Shown here in pieces: positions 1 through 7,102 of a stretch of DNA of 23,832 bases. The translations under genes and the position numbers were made by a program. The DNA comes from Gemmatimonadota bacterium. Its GTDB lineage: Bacteria > Gemmatimonadota > Gemmatimonadetes > Longimicrobiales > RSA9. The number at the start of each line of letters is the position of its first letter. Position 1 is the first letter of the stretch. A model generated the notes under the pieces. That model saw nothing but the letters and a program-made list of their open reading frames with translations, did not search any database and was not told the DNA's origin. The DNA lies in assembly GCA_012027055.1 (NCBI GenBank), contig VEPF01000192.1, forward strand, positions 453 through 24,284. Direction: 5' to 3'.

Positions 1-1
1 C

Positions 2-1162
2 ATGGATGCGAGAAGAGCGGCGATGGGGTTCTGTGGGAAGAACATCGAGCTGGCAGCGCAACTTCTCTATGAGGCGGAGCGGGACCCGGGCCCGCGGGGA
101 CGTCGGCTCCACGAGCTCGGAGCGACCATCATCGACTCGTTCGCCGAGACACTGCCCATGTCGCCTCCCGTGGGCGACGGCTTTGACTTGTTTACGGGCA
201 AGGTTGCGCCGGCCGTCTGGTCAGTGGGCCAGCAGTTCATCCGCACGGTGGCAGAGCCCATGCGCGACCTCATGGACGCCTATCGCCGCGAGCAGGCCTT
301 GGGGACGGAGCACCCCGAATGGCTTCGCTGGGCCCAGGATTTTTCCGATTGGCTGGTCACGCAACAGAGGCCGGACGGATCGTTCCCCAGGAGCTGGAAT
401 CCCGGCACGAGCGAGGTCGCCAACCCTGACGGCAGCGCAACCTACGCCGCCCCACCGATCCTCGTGGCCACGTACCAGGAGATGGGTGGGGAGGCGCCGT
501 CCGCGGGCAACGCCGAGCGCTACCTGGCGGCCGCGGTCCGGGCGGGCGAGTCCCTGTGGGCTACCGCTGGAACCCGAGGTCGATTCCAGGGCGGTGCCGT
601 GGATGCCTCCTCGGTCTCTGTGAAAGTGGACGGAGAGGCGGGATACCTCTCGATGAGGGCGTTTCTGGCACTGTATGAGGCGACGCAGCATCCCAAGTGG
701 CTGGAGCGTGCAAAGGTCGCGGCCGACTTCACGGAGAGTTGGGTCTGGATCTGGAACGTGCCCATGCCCGCGGACGCCAAACTCGATGAAATACACTGGA
801 AGCCCGGTGTGTCGACCATCGGCCTTTCCTCGATCACCGTAGCGTCCCGGGGATCGGTCCACGTGTACCTGTCTTGGGCGGCGCCCATGTACGTCCAGCT
901 CTACGAGTACACGAAGGATGAGCACTACCTCGACGTGGCTCGGGTCCTTCTGCACGGCATCGACCCCATGCTCGAGCTACCCGGCCGTAGCTACGGCCTC
1001 TTCCTGGGGCCGGGGTGGGTGCAGGAGCATTGGGGGATGAGTGAGAACAGAGGGTACGGCCAACCGGGAAAGTGGCTGCCATGGCTGGCGACGGTTCGGC
1101 TGCACGCGATCATGGGCATCGAACAGCAGGATCCCAGCCTGCTCGAGCAGCTCGTCAAGTAG
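2..1162 (+). CDS. (alpha/alpha)-barrel glycosidase-like protein, 5'-truncated by window edge
   Basis: This is the C-terminal 386 codons of an exported glycosidase-like protein. The frame is open to the left edge, so the ATG at 2 is probably internal and the true start lies outside the window. It aligns along its whole length with residues about 406-776 of the complete paralogue at 3313-5643. Shared blocks include MGF.GKNI near the left end, QQRPDGSFPRSW, ALYE.T..P.WL.RAKVAADF and WNVPMP. The alternating helical hairpins, Trp/Tyr-rich loops and a QRPDGSFPRSW turn resemble six-hairpin glycosidase folds, but I do not recognise a numbered family or its catalytic residues. The gene ends with TAG, and an 18-bp palindrome follows 20 nt later. 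The substrate is unknown. A role in polysaccharide breakdown is inferred from the neighbouring glycosidases. Confidence 0.75.
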   Translation: MDARRAAMGFCGKNIELAAQLLYEAERDPGPRGRRLHELGATIIDSFAETLPMSPPVGDGFDLFTGKVAPAVWSVGQQFIRTVAEPMRDLMDAYRREQALGTEHPEWLRWAQDFSDWLVTQQRPDGSFPRSWNPGTSEVANPDGSATYAAPPILVATYQEMGGEAPSAGNAERYLAAAVRAGESLWATAGTRGRFQGGAVDASSVSVKVDGEAGYLSMRAFLALYEATQHPKWLERAKVAADFTESWVWIWNVPMPADAKLDEIHWKPGVSTIGLSSITVASRGSVHVYLSWAAPMYVQLYEYTKDEHYLDVARVLLHGIDPMLELPGRSYGLFLGPGWVQEHWGMSENRGYGQPGKWLPWLATVRLHAIMGIEQQDPSLLEQLVK

Positions 1163-1181
1163 ACGAGGCGTCTCCGCCCCA

Positions 1182-1199
1182 CGCGACGCATGCGTCGCG
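1182..1199. repeat. 18-bp perfect palindrome after the truncated glycosidase gene
   Basis: CGCGACGCATGCGTCGCG reads identically on both strands and starts 20 nt after the stop codon of the upstream gene. As RNA it could form a 7-bp stem with a 4-nt loop and act as a weak terminator, but no T-tract follows. It could equally be a protein-binding site. Confidence 0.45.
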
Positions 1200-1240
1200 G
1201 GCCAGGTCAGGCGCGAGCGCCACAGGGGCCGCGCGCACCG

Positions 1241-1299
1241 GCAGGGTGCCGGCATCGGTGCGTCCGATGACGTCGCTTGTGGCTCTAGTCTCGTCCCTC
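1241..1299 (+). repeat. 59-bp direct repeat, copy A
   Basis: This sequence recurs at 3269-3327 in the same orientation with three substitutions (56/59 by direct comparison). Both copies begin GCAGGGTGCCGGCATCGGTG and end CTAGTCTCGTCCCTC. Copy A lies between the truncated glycosidase and the esterase remnant, and recognisable esterase sequence begins about 9 nt after the repeat ends. No transposase or integrase is nearby. It may be a dispersed intergenic repeat of this genome. Confidence 0.8.
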
Positions 1300-1307
1300 T
1301 GTGTCGG

Positions 1308-1499
1308 CGCATTATGGTTGGCGACGCCGACGAGCTCTTCCCGAACAACCGCGCATTCCACGAACGCCTGACGAAGCTGAGAATCGAGCACACCTTTGAC
1401 GTGGCGCCGAAAGTCGCGCACAGCGACCACGACATCATCCTGAAGCTTGGCTACGACGTTTTCCTGTTCTGGAACAAGGCCTTCGCGAAGGCAGAGTAG
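1308..1499 (+). pseudogene. C-terminal remnant of an alpha/beta-hydrolase esterase
   Basis: About 63 residues read like the end of an esterase-D or feruloyl-esterase type hydrolase. A GDADELFPNNRAFHERL block would carry the catalytic Asp, and VAHSDHDIILKLG would carry the catalytic His, ending in a Trp/Phe-rich tail and TAG. The nucleophile Ser motif and the first two thirds of such a protein are absent. The same frame upstream reads through copy A of the 59-bp repeat and noncoding sequence with no hydrolase features. I therefore call it a decayed or truncated gene rather than a small functional protein. The truncation point coincides with the repeat, which suggests a rearrangement there. Confidence 0.6.
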
Positions 1500-1564
1500 C
1501 CGGGACGCAACCACGAAGCACGACGATAGTTCGGTTCTTCTTCCGCGTTTGACCCAAGACACGA

Positions 1565-1592
1565 AGAGGCCGTCGGAATACCGACGGCCTCT
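1565..1592 (-). terminator. 12-bp stem hairpin after the carboxylesterase gene
   Basis: AGAGGCCGTCGG (1565-1576) pairs perfectly with CCGACGGCCTCT (1581-1592) across a 4-nt AATA loop. On the minus strand the stem is followed by a T-rich stretch (TCGTGTCTT). It starts 39 nt past the stop of the minus-strand carboxylesterase, as expected of an intrinsic terminator. It might also stop plus-strand transcripts reading through the esterase remnant. Confidence 0.75.
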
Positions 1593-1630
1593 GGTACGAT
1601 CTGGAGCAGCAATCGAGCTGAGTTGCCTTG

Positions 1631-3073
1631 CTACTTCCTCGGCGACGGTCCCTTGAACTCCGGCTTGTCTGTCATGGTGCAGTTCGCCTTGTCTCCGTCC
1701 ACATCGAACACCATGAACTTGGGTGACGCAGCCGTATATGGCGTCCACGCACCGGCGCTGTTCCCATTCGGATTTCCGAACTTGGCGAAGTTCGTGTAGT
1801 AGTCCACCATCTGAAGGCTCAGCGCCTCATCTCCCTTTGTGAACGGTCGCCAGCTGTGCCTGAAGGAGTGGAACACATACCAGAGGTCCGAGGAGTGCCA
1901 GGCTCCGTTGTCATCACCCGGAAGCGGGCGGGCAAACAGATAGGCAGAGACAGGCATCGATCCCTTCTCTGCGCGCAACGCACCAAACGCTCGTAACGCG
2001 TCGGTCGCGTCTCTCGAGTCGTTTGCGGTGTACCCGAACATGTACGGGATATCCGGGATTTCGTTGGCGCGCGCCATCTTGGAGAAATTGCCGGTCAGCA
2101 CGTAGTCGTCTATCACCGGACCCAGCATCCCCGGACGGGTGTTGGTTTCCTTCGCATAATCCTCGTACATCTTTCGAAGGTCCTCGAAAGACATCTTCCG
2201 CATGTCTTCAAGGGTCGTCTTCGAGTAATGGTCCAGCATCTTCTTGGTGGCTGCCTGGGCCGTGTCGAGAGGGATCCCCGGCCTGTCGTCGCTGATACCG
2301 CCGCCGCTCATGCTGATCGCATGGGCAATCAGGTTCCGTGAAAGCGGTGAGGCGACCAACGACTGCACGCTGCCGGCACCGGCACTCTGACCGAAGATGG
2401 TCACGTTGTCAGGATCGCCACCAAACTGCACGATGTTGTTCTTGATCCACTTCAACGCTGCAATCTGGTCGAGGAGGCCGTAGTTGCCAGACACCTTGTG
2501 AGGACTTTCAGCCGAGAGAAGAGGATGCGTGAGGAATCCCAACGTGCCGAGCCGGTAGGTGACTGAAACCAGGATCACGCCTCGCGAAGCCCAATCCTCA
2601 CCACCGTCCATCTCCGGTTCAAAACCAAAGCCTTCACGATAGCCTCCCCCATGAATCCACATGGCCACCGGGAGCTTCTTCCCTGTCTGGCCGGCTGCGG
2701 GAGTCCACACGTTCAGGTACAGGCAGTCTTCAGCAAACGGTACCGACCCGCTGGCGCGCCATTCCCTGCCGTAAAAGCTCTGCGGATCCCATGTCGTCTG
2801 CATGGCAGCGGCGCCGTACGTGTCTGCCGTCTTCACGCCCGTCCAGGCCAGGACCGGCTGTGGTTCCTTCCAACGGAGGTTTCCAACCGGAGGCGCAGCG
2901 AAGGGAATTCCTTTATAGGAAATCACTCCCTTGGTCGGTGTGGGCACACCGATCACCTGCCCACCCTCAACAGTCAATGTCGGGTTCGAGTTCGAGCTTG
3001 AGTTTGACTCGCTGCCGCACGAGACCAGTGCTACTGCAGCGAACGTCACGAGACAGAGTGATAGTTTCTTCAT
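1631..3073 (-). CDS. Lipoprotein type-B carboxylesterase
   Basis: This 480-residue protein hydrolyses carboxylic esters and is probably anchored in an envelope membrane facing outward. Residues 1-19 are a lipoprotein signal with lipobox LVSC (Cys19), followed by a Ser/Asn-rich linker. Family marks are YKGIPFA (53-59), EDCLYLNVWTP (115-125), the oxyanion HGGGY (141-145) and the nucleophile elbow GQSAG (Ser230). The likely catalytic His is His393 in WHSSDLWYVF. The acid probably lies in the loop around residues 351-355 (NDSRD), which is not the usual sequence. Only about 40 residues separate that loop from the His, fewer than in typical relatives. No clear Shine-Dalgarno sequence precedes the ATG. 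Hand counts of two 60-base lines gave 53-55% GC, against about 70% for a line inside the GH9 gene, suggesting a different origin. Substrate may be an acylated plant glycan or aryl ester; this is inference. Confidence 0.92.
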   Translation of the reverse strand: MKKLSLCLVTFAAVALVSCGSESNSSSNSNPTLTVEGGQVIGVPTPTKGVISYKGIPFAAPPVGNLRWKEPQPVLAWTGVKTADTYGAAAMQTTWDPQSFYGREWRASGSVPFAEDCLYLNVWTPAAGQTGKKLPVAMWIHGGGYREGFGFEPEMDGGEDWASRGVILVSVTYRLGTLGFLTHPLLSAESPHKVSGNYGLLDQIAALKWIKNNIVQFGGDPDNVTIFGQSAGAGSVQSLVASPLSRNLIAHAISMSGGGISDDRPGIPLDTAQAATKKMLDHYSKTTLEDMRKMSFEDLRKMYEDYAKETNTRPGMLGPVIDDYVLTGNFSKMARANEIPDIPYMFGYTANDSRDATDALRAFGALRAEKGSMPVSAYLFARPLPGDDNGAWHSSDLWYVFHSFRHSWRPFTKGDEALSLQMVDYYTNFAKFGNPNGNSAGAWTPYTAASPKFMVFDVDGDKANCTMTDKPEFKGPSPRK

Positions 3074-3115
3074 GTTGGTTTAGCGTGTTGTGTTGTTGTT
3101 GACGGTGACGGTTGA

Positions 3116-3124
3116 ACTATACCA
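3116..3124 (-). promoter_or_regulatory. Candidate extended -10 promoter of the carboxylesterase
   Basis: On the minus strand this reads TGGTATAGT, an extended -10 pattern (TG-N-TATAGT), ending 42 nt upstream of the carboxylesterase ATG. No convincing -35 lies at the expected distance. Between it and the gene is an A/C-rich leader with several AAC repeats and no ribosome-binding sequence. Confidence 0.4.
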
Positions 3125-3268
3125 CAGCATGAACGGGCAGTGATGATTGTCCTCCGCCTCCTTTTCCTCCGTCGATTTTCGTGATTCTCGGTCGCCGGCT
3201 GGCGCGTCCCCGTTCGAGAAGCGCAAACGAGGCGGCTTTTCGCCTGTGATTCTGGCCAGATTGAACCA
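3125..3268. other. Intergenic region upstream of the carboxylesterase
   Basis: There is no coding signal here. On the minus strand, about 70 nt past the glycosidase stop, CGAAAAGC and GCTTCTCG could pair (one G-U pair, positions about 3215-3242) as a weak terminator for that gene. Nothing else is recognisable. Confidence 0.35.
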
Positions 3269-3327
3269 GCAGGGTGCCGGCATCGGTGCGTGCGACGACG
3301 TCGCTTGTGGCGCTAGTCTCGTCCCTC
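3269..3327 (+). repeat. 59-bp direct repeat, copy B
   Basis: Second copy of the repeat at 1241-1299, same orientation, 56/59 identical. Its right end overlaps the stop codon and last four codons of the minus-strand glycosidase (stop at 3313-3315). The repeat may therefore have supplied or replaced the gene's terminus. The central part contains the palindrome CGACGTCG. Confidence 0.8.
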
Positions 3328-5643
3328 CGCCACCTGCCGATACAGGTCCTGGTCGTACGCCTCGAGCGCGAGAATGCCCGTCAGGTGGTTGACGGTCACC
3401 CACGGCAGCCACCCGATCTGCCCGGCGACGCCGCGCTGCCGCATCATGCTCCAGCCCTCCTGCTGCCAGCCCGGACCGTGCAGATCCCAGGTGCGACCCG
3501 GGATGGCCACCATGCTCTTGGTGTTGTGCATCAGGATACGAGCGATGGTCAGGTAGTGCGGGTCTTTGGTGTGATCATAGAGTCTGGCGTACTCGTCGGC
3601 GTCGCCGGCCATCCACTGGTCCACGAAGAACGCCGTGCTGTTGATCTTGTTGACACCGATGGTATTGGCGCCACGCTTCCATCTCAGCGCCGCATCATCC
3701 TCGTCCACCGGCATGGGCACGTTCCAGGCGTAGACCCAGGTTTCGGCGAAGTCCGCCGCCACCTTTGCGCGGCGCAGCCAGCGCGGGTCCTTCGTGTCCT
3801 CGTACAGCGCCAGGTAGCCCTCGAGCGACAGCGTCGCCGCTTCCTTGTCGAGAATGTTGGGATTGTCCAGCGTCCCGCCGACGAACGCGTCGCGTGAGTG
3901 ATACGTCAGCCACGAGTACTCGCCAGCCCGCTCCGCCGCGGTGAGGACCCGCTGCTGCCCGGTCACCTGTTTCAGCTTCACCAGGAAAGCCATCGCGTTG
4001 TAGGTCGACGTGCTGGACTCGTTGAATACCTTTCCGGTCCCCATCTCCCAGGAACGCGGGAAGCTGCCGTCCGGGCGCTGCTGGCCCAGCAGCCATTCCC
4101 CGAACTGGCGGCACCACAGCAGCCAGTTCGGGTGCTCGCGCCCCTTGGCCAGTTCCCGCTGATAGGCTATGAGCGCCCAGCGCATGTCGTCGGTCAGCGC
4201 GCGCAGGTGGACGGCCAGGAACAGGTCCGCGCGCGTCACCGCCGGCTCGCCGGTGTCCAGGTTGAACCCTTCGCCGCTGGGCGGCGCGACCTTCACCTCG
4301 CGCGCGAACGTGTCCAGGATCTTCAGCGCCAGCTGCCGTTGATTCCGGCCGCGCGGGCTCTCGTCTCCCTCGGCCTCCTGCAGCAGCAGCGCGGCGCCCT
4401 CGATGTTCTTCCCGACGAAACCCATGATGGCGTTCATGAACCAGAGCTGGTCGCCGAGCTCGCCCGTGGTCGAGTAGTACCAGAACGGCAGGCCGGTGCG
4501 ATCCCCGACCGTGCGGATGGTGCTGGTCAGCTGGTCGGCAAGGATGCGCTGCATCATGGCCATGTCGTAGTGCTGGACCTCAGGGCTCAACGTGCTCCAG
4601 CCCCAGCGCCAGCTGTTACGGTAGAAGTCGTGGAACGACTCGTCGCGGCCGAACCGGAACGCCAGCTGGTACTGCTGGGTGAGACCGTCCCGGAAGGGGT
4701 GAAACCGCCGCCCGCTCGGCTGATTGCGCAGGGATGCTGCCGACAGGGCCGACAACGGGGCCGGCTCCATCGATCCCGGGAACCAGTACCCGAACTCGAT
4801 CTTCTGGTCCGCGGTTTCGTGCGCGCCCAGCGCCCCGAACCGGAAGCGCTCGTCGATCATCGTGATGCCCCGCATGTCGCGCGAGTCGGCGGCCGTCGTG
4901 CCCCCATCGGGGTGTCGGTCCAGGACCGCTACCGACGTGCCATCCTCGAAGTGCAGGCCATACACGGGGAGCGGGAAGCCGTCCTCGCGCACCTGGAACG
5001 TGCCGGCCCGGAAGTAGGGCATGCCGGCGGGCGCGTTGTCGGTCAGGTACTGCGGCCCACCGTAGATCATCCCGGGTGCGAAATGAGCCACATCCGGGAA
5101 AAGCAGCGACGCGTCCGTGGCGAAGGTCACGGCCGAGAAGAAGCCGCCGGGCGAGCTCCCGGCCACCCGCACCGTGCGGGACAGCTCGAGGGCCGTGTCA
5201 ACGGACCAGGTGTCCTCGAACCGCAGCACTACTCCTGGCGCCGGAGCCAGTTCACCGATGGCGACGTAGCCGTCCCCGGATTTCCGGATCGAACGGTAAC
5301 GGGCGCTCAGGTCGGTGACTTCCACTTCGCTCGCGTATGCCTTCGCGCGCACCGGCTGGAGCTGCTGCACGGACGCCAGCCCGGGCGCTTCGACCCGGAT
5401 GCCCCACCCCTCGGCATCGGAGCCGACCAGCAGCACCCGGCCGCCGTTGTCGAGCTGCCCGACCAGCACCTGCTCCTGCGGCACCCCGTACCGCACCGGC
5501 CCGGCGCAGTTGCGATTCTGCGCCCGAGCGCAGCCGCCCGGAGGCGGCGCGCCCGGACCAGCCTGCGCCGGCCCGGCCGCCGCGCACAGCACGATCGCGG
5601 CCACCGGCAGCAACCGACGAATCCGCCTTCTGGTCTCAGCCAT
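3313..5643 (-). CDS. Exported (alpha/alpha)-barrel glycosidase-like protein
   Basis: This is a 776-residue exported protein whose numbered family I do not recognise. The start at 5643 is chosen because MAETRRRIRRLL followed by a hydrophobic run and AQAG forms a clear Sec signal (residues 1-28), and GAGAGAGG precedes it at good spacing. The open frame extends 146 codons further upstream without protein-like composition. Residues about 50-300 look beta-rich, with motifs such as RFEDTWSVD and FGYWFPG, like the beta-sandwich that precedes many (alpha/alpha)6 glycosidases. Residues 330-776 are helical repeats with QQRPDGSFPRSW (521-532), EGYLALYEDTKDPRWLRRAKVAADF (about 608-632) and WNVPMP. The C-terminal half is paralogous to the truncated gene at 2-1162. 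The likely role is hydrolysis or elimination on an uronic- or arabinose-containing glycan, an inference from fold and context. Confidence 0.85.
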   Translation of the reverse strand: MAETRRRIRRLLPVAAIVLCAAAGPAQAGPGAPPPGGCARAQNRNCAGPVRYGVPQEQVLVGQLDNGGRVLLVGSDAEGWGIRVEAPGLASVQQLQPVRAKAYASEVEVTDLSARYRSIRKSGDGYVAIGELAPAPGVVLRFEDTWSVDTALELSRTVRVAGSSPGGFFSAVTFATDASLLFPDVAHFAPGMIYGGPQYLTDNAPAGMPYFRAGTFQVREDGFPLPVYGLHFEDGTSVAVLDRHPDGGTTAADSRDMRGITMIDERFRFGALGAHETADQKIEFGYWFPGSMEPAPLSALSAASLRNQPSGRRFHPFRDGLTQQYQLAFRFGRDESFHDFYRNSWRWGWSTLSPEVQHYDMAMMQRILADQLTSTIRTVGDRTGLPFWYYSTTGELGDQLWFMNAIMGFVGKNIEGAALLLQEAEGDESPRGRNQRQLALKILDTFAREVKVAPPSGEGFNLDTGEPAVTRADLFLAVHLRALTDDMRWALIAYQRELAKGREHPNWLLWCRQFGEWLLGQQRPDGSFPRSWEMGTGKVFNESSTSTYNAMAFLVKLKQVTGQQRVLTAAERAGEYSWLTYHSRDAFVGGTLDNPNILDKEAATLSLEGYLALYEDTKDPRWLRRAKVAADFAETWVYAWNVPMPVDEDDAALRWKRGANTIGVNKINSTAFFVDQWMAGDADEYARLYDHTKDPHYLTIARILMHNTKSMVAIPGRTWDLHGPGWQQEGWSMMRQRGVAGQIGWLPWVTVNHLTGILALEAYDQDLYRQVAEGRD

Positions 5644-6082
5644 GACTACCTCTCTCGAACGCGGACAGGAAACCGGGCCCGGCATCGTCCCGACTTCGGC
5701 AACATTCCCTTCCAGCCCCCGCGCATCGATCGCCTCGCGCGCCGGATCGTACCCACCACCGGGGACGAACACCGTCCCAGTATACTCTCGTCCCGCGCGG
5801 CAATCCACACGCACGGCCGGCGTGCCGTCCGCGTCGGTTTGCGGGCGGCCGGCTGGAGCCTCCTCGCCACGGCTTTGCCGGAGCGGGCCGCGCGCGGAAG
5901 CCGGACTGCGGGGGTGCGCATTCCAGCCCGCCGGCCCCTTTCCGGGGCCTTTCACCGGCGAGGATGCCCATGGTACGTTGCGTTTTGGGTTGTTACAGGA
6001 CGGTTCCCAGACCTCCGTGAAGCCGCCAATCGGTGGCGAACGCGCGCCCCGGCGGTGACATCGGACATCTTGGAGGCCCAAG
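5644..6082. promoter_or_regulatory. Divergent intergenic region between glycosidase and aldolase genes
   Basis: This 439-bp gap separates the minus-strand glycosidase from the plus-strand aldolase and should carry both promoters. A palindromic AGTATACT at 5779-5786 supplies a TATACT -10-like hexamer for the minus strand, about 136 nt before the ATG. The -35 is unclear. A small 6-bp hairpin (GGCCCC/GGGGCC, 5933-5949) lies upstream of the aldolase. No gene is convincing here. Confidence 0.35.
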
Positions 6083-7042
6083 ATGAGTACCGATACGACG
6101 CCCTCTCCTCTGACCCGCTACCTCCGAGCCATGCACACTTGTCTCCGCGGAATCGGACATCCTGTCGGTGGAGTCTCTCCGAAGCTACTCGTGACCCGGG
6201 CGGTCGGCATCGCACTGACGCTGCTGCTGGGATCCGCAGCCGCCTGGGGGCAACAGCAAGCGCAGCCCGCCCGGAGCCAGCAGGCGCCGGCCGCGGCTCC
6301 CGGTACGGTCACCTTCAACACGGTGATCACCAAGCTGAAGAACCAGCAGCAGGTGTTCAGCAACACCATCATCCAACCCGACCTCGAAGCCGCGGCCAGA
6401 GCCTGCGCAGGACAGGATTTCATCTGGATCGAGATGCAGCACAGCACGCTGACGTGGCGCGAAGCGCAGCAGCTGATCGAAGTGGTCGCCAAAGCCGGCT
6501 GCATCCCGTTCGTCCGCGTGCCCTCGGCGAACGTCGGCGACATCCAGAAAGCCACCGATGCCGGCGCGCTGGGGATCATCATCCCCATGGTCGAAACCGT
6601 TCAGGAAGCCCGCAACGCGGTCATGTTCGCCAAGTTCCCGATCGGCAATCGTGACAACCCGAATACCAGGCCCTGGGGTCACCGGAGCTCCGGCGGCGGC
6701 CAGGCCTCCACGCTCTGGGGCAGGGATTACGCCACCAACGCCAACAACAACATCTTCATCCTCATCCAGATCGAATCGCCGGCCGGCGTCGGCATGATCG
6801 ACAACATCCTCGAAGAGGTCGAGGGCATCGACGCCGTCATGGTCGCGAGCAACGATTTCGGCCTGCATGCCGGCGACCGCGATGGCTCCCCGACCTACGC
6901 CGCGCGTGAAGAGCTCGTCCGCAAGTCCGTGCTTGCCCACGGCAAGATCCTCGTCGGGCCTTCGAGCTGGCGGAACCGCCCCGGCTACATGATGTTCCAG
7001 GGCCGCAGGGATGCCGCCACCACGGGCTACGAGGTGCGCTGA
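6083..7042 (+). CDS. Exported HpcH/HpaI-family aldolase homologue
   Basis: This 319-residue TIM-barrel protein belongs to the class II, metal-dependent pyruvate aldolase family, whose members cleave 2-keto-3-deoxy sugar acids or hydroxy-keto acids. The start is fixed by GGAGG six bases upstream. Residues 1-56 hold a polar lead, a hydrophobic core (VGIALTLLLGSAAA) and a likely cleavage near AWGQ, so the protein should leave the cytoplasm. Family residues are kept: His120 in IEMQHS (usual motif EHG, so the preceding Glu is Gln), Arg145 in FVRVPS, metal-ligand Glu231 in IQIESP and Asp258 in ASNDF. GALGIIIPMVET (161-172) is the typical glycine-rich strand. The C terminus is slightly short for the family. 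The dehydrogenase gene follows after 60 bp and is probably co-transcribed. Export of such an aldolase is unusual; substrate unknown. Confidence 0.88.
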   Translation: MSTDTTPSPLTRYLRAMHTCLRGIGHPVGGVSPKLLVTRAVGIALTLLLGSAAAWGQQQAQPARSQQAPAAAPGTVTFNTVITKLKNQQQVFSNTIIQPDLEAAARACAGQDFIWIEMQHSTLTWREAQQLIEVVAKAGCIPFVRVPSANVGDIQKATDAGALGIIIPMVETVQEARNAVMFAKFPIGNRDNPNTRPWGHRSSGGGQASTLWGRDYATNANNNIFILIQIESPAGVGMIDNILEEVEGIDAVMVASNDFGLHAGDRDGSPTYAAREELVRKSVLAHGKILVGPSSWRNRPGYMMFQGRRDAATTGYEVR

Positions 7043-7102
7043 CTCGTTGTCTTTCTGACTGCATGACGCCGGTGGAACCCTCCGCCTGAAACAGGAGCGA
7101 AC

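Noticed and set aside
1241..1299. The 59-bp repeats as integron attC sites
   Set aside because: The length fits, but the required core-site sequences at the two ends and the long inverted symmetry are missing, and there is no integrase.
5644..6081. N-terminal extension of the minus-strand glycosidase to 6081
   Set aside because: The internal ATG at 5643 has a good ribosome site and opens a clear signal peptide. The extension has no protein-like pattern and would put the signal in the middle of the protein.
3898..6654. A plus-strand open frame of 918 codons opposite the glycosidase gene
   Set aside because: It is antisense to a gene with a signal peptide and paralogue. Its composition is rich in Arg, Ala and Pro, as is typical of GC-driven shadow frames.
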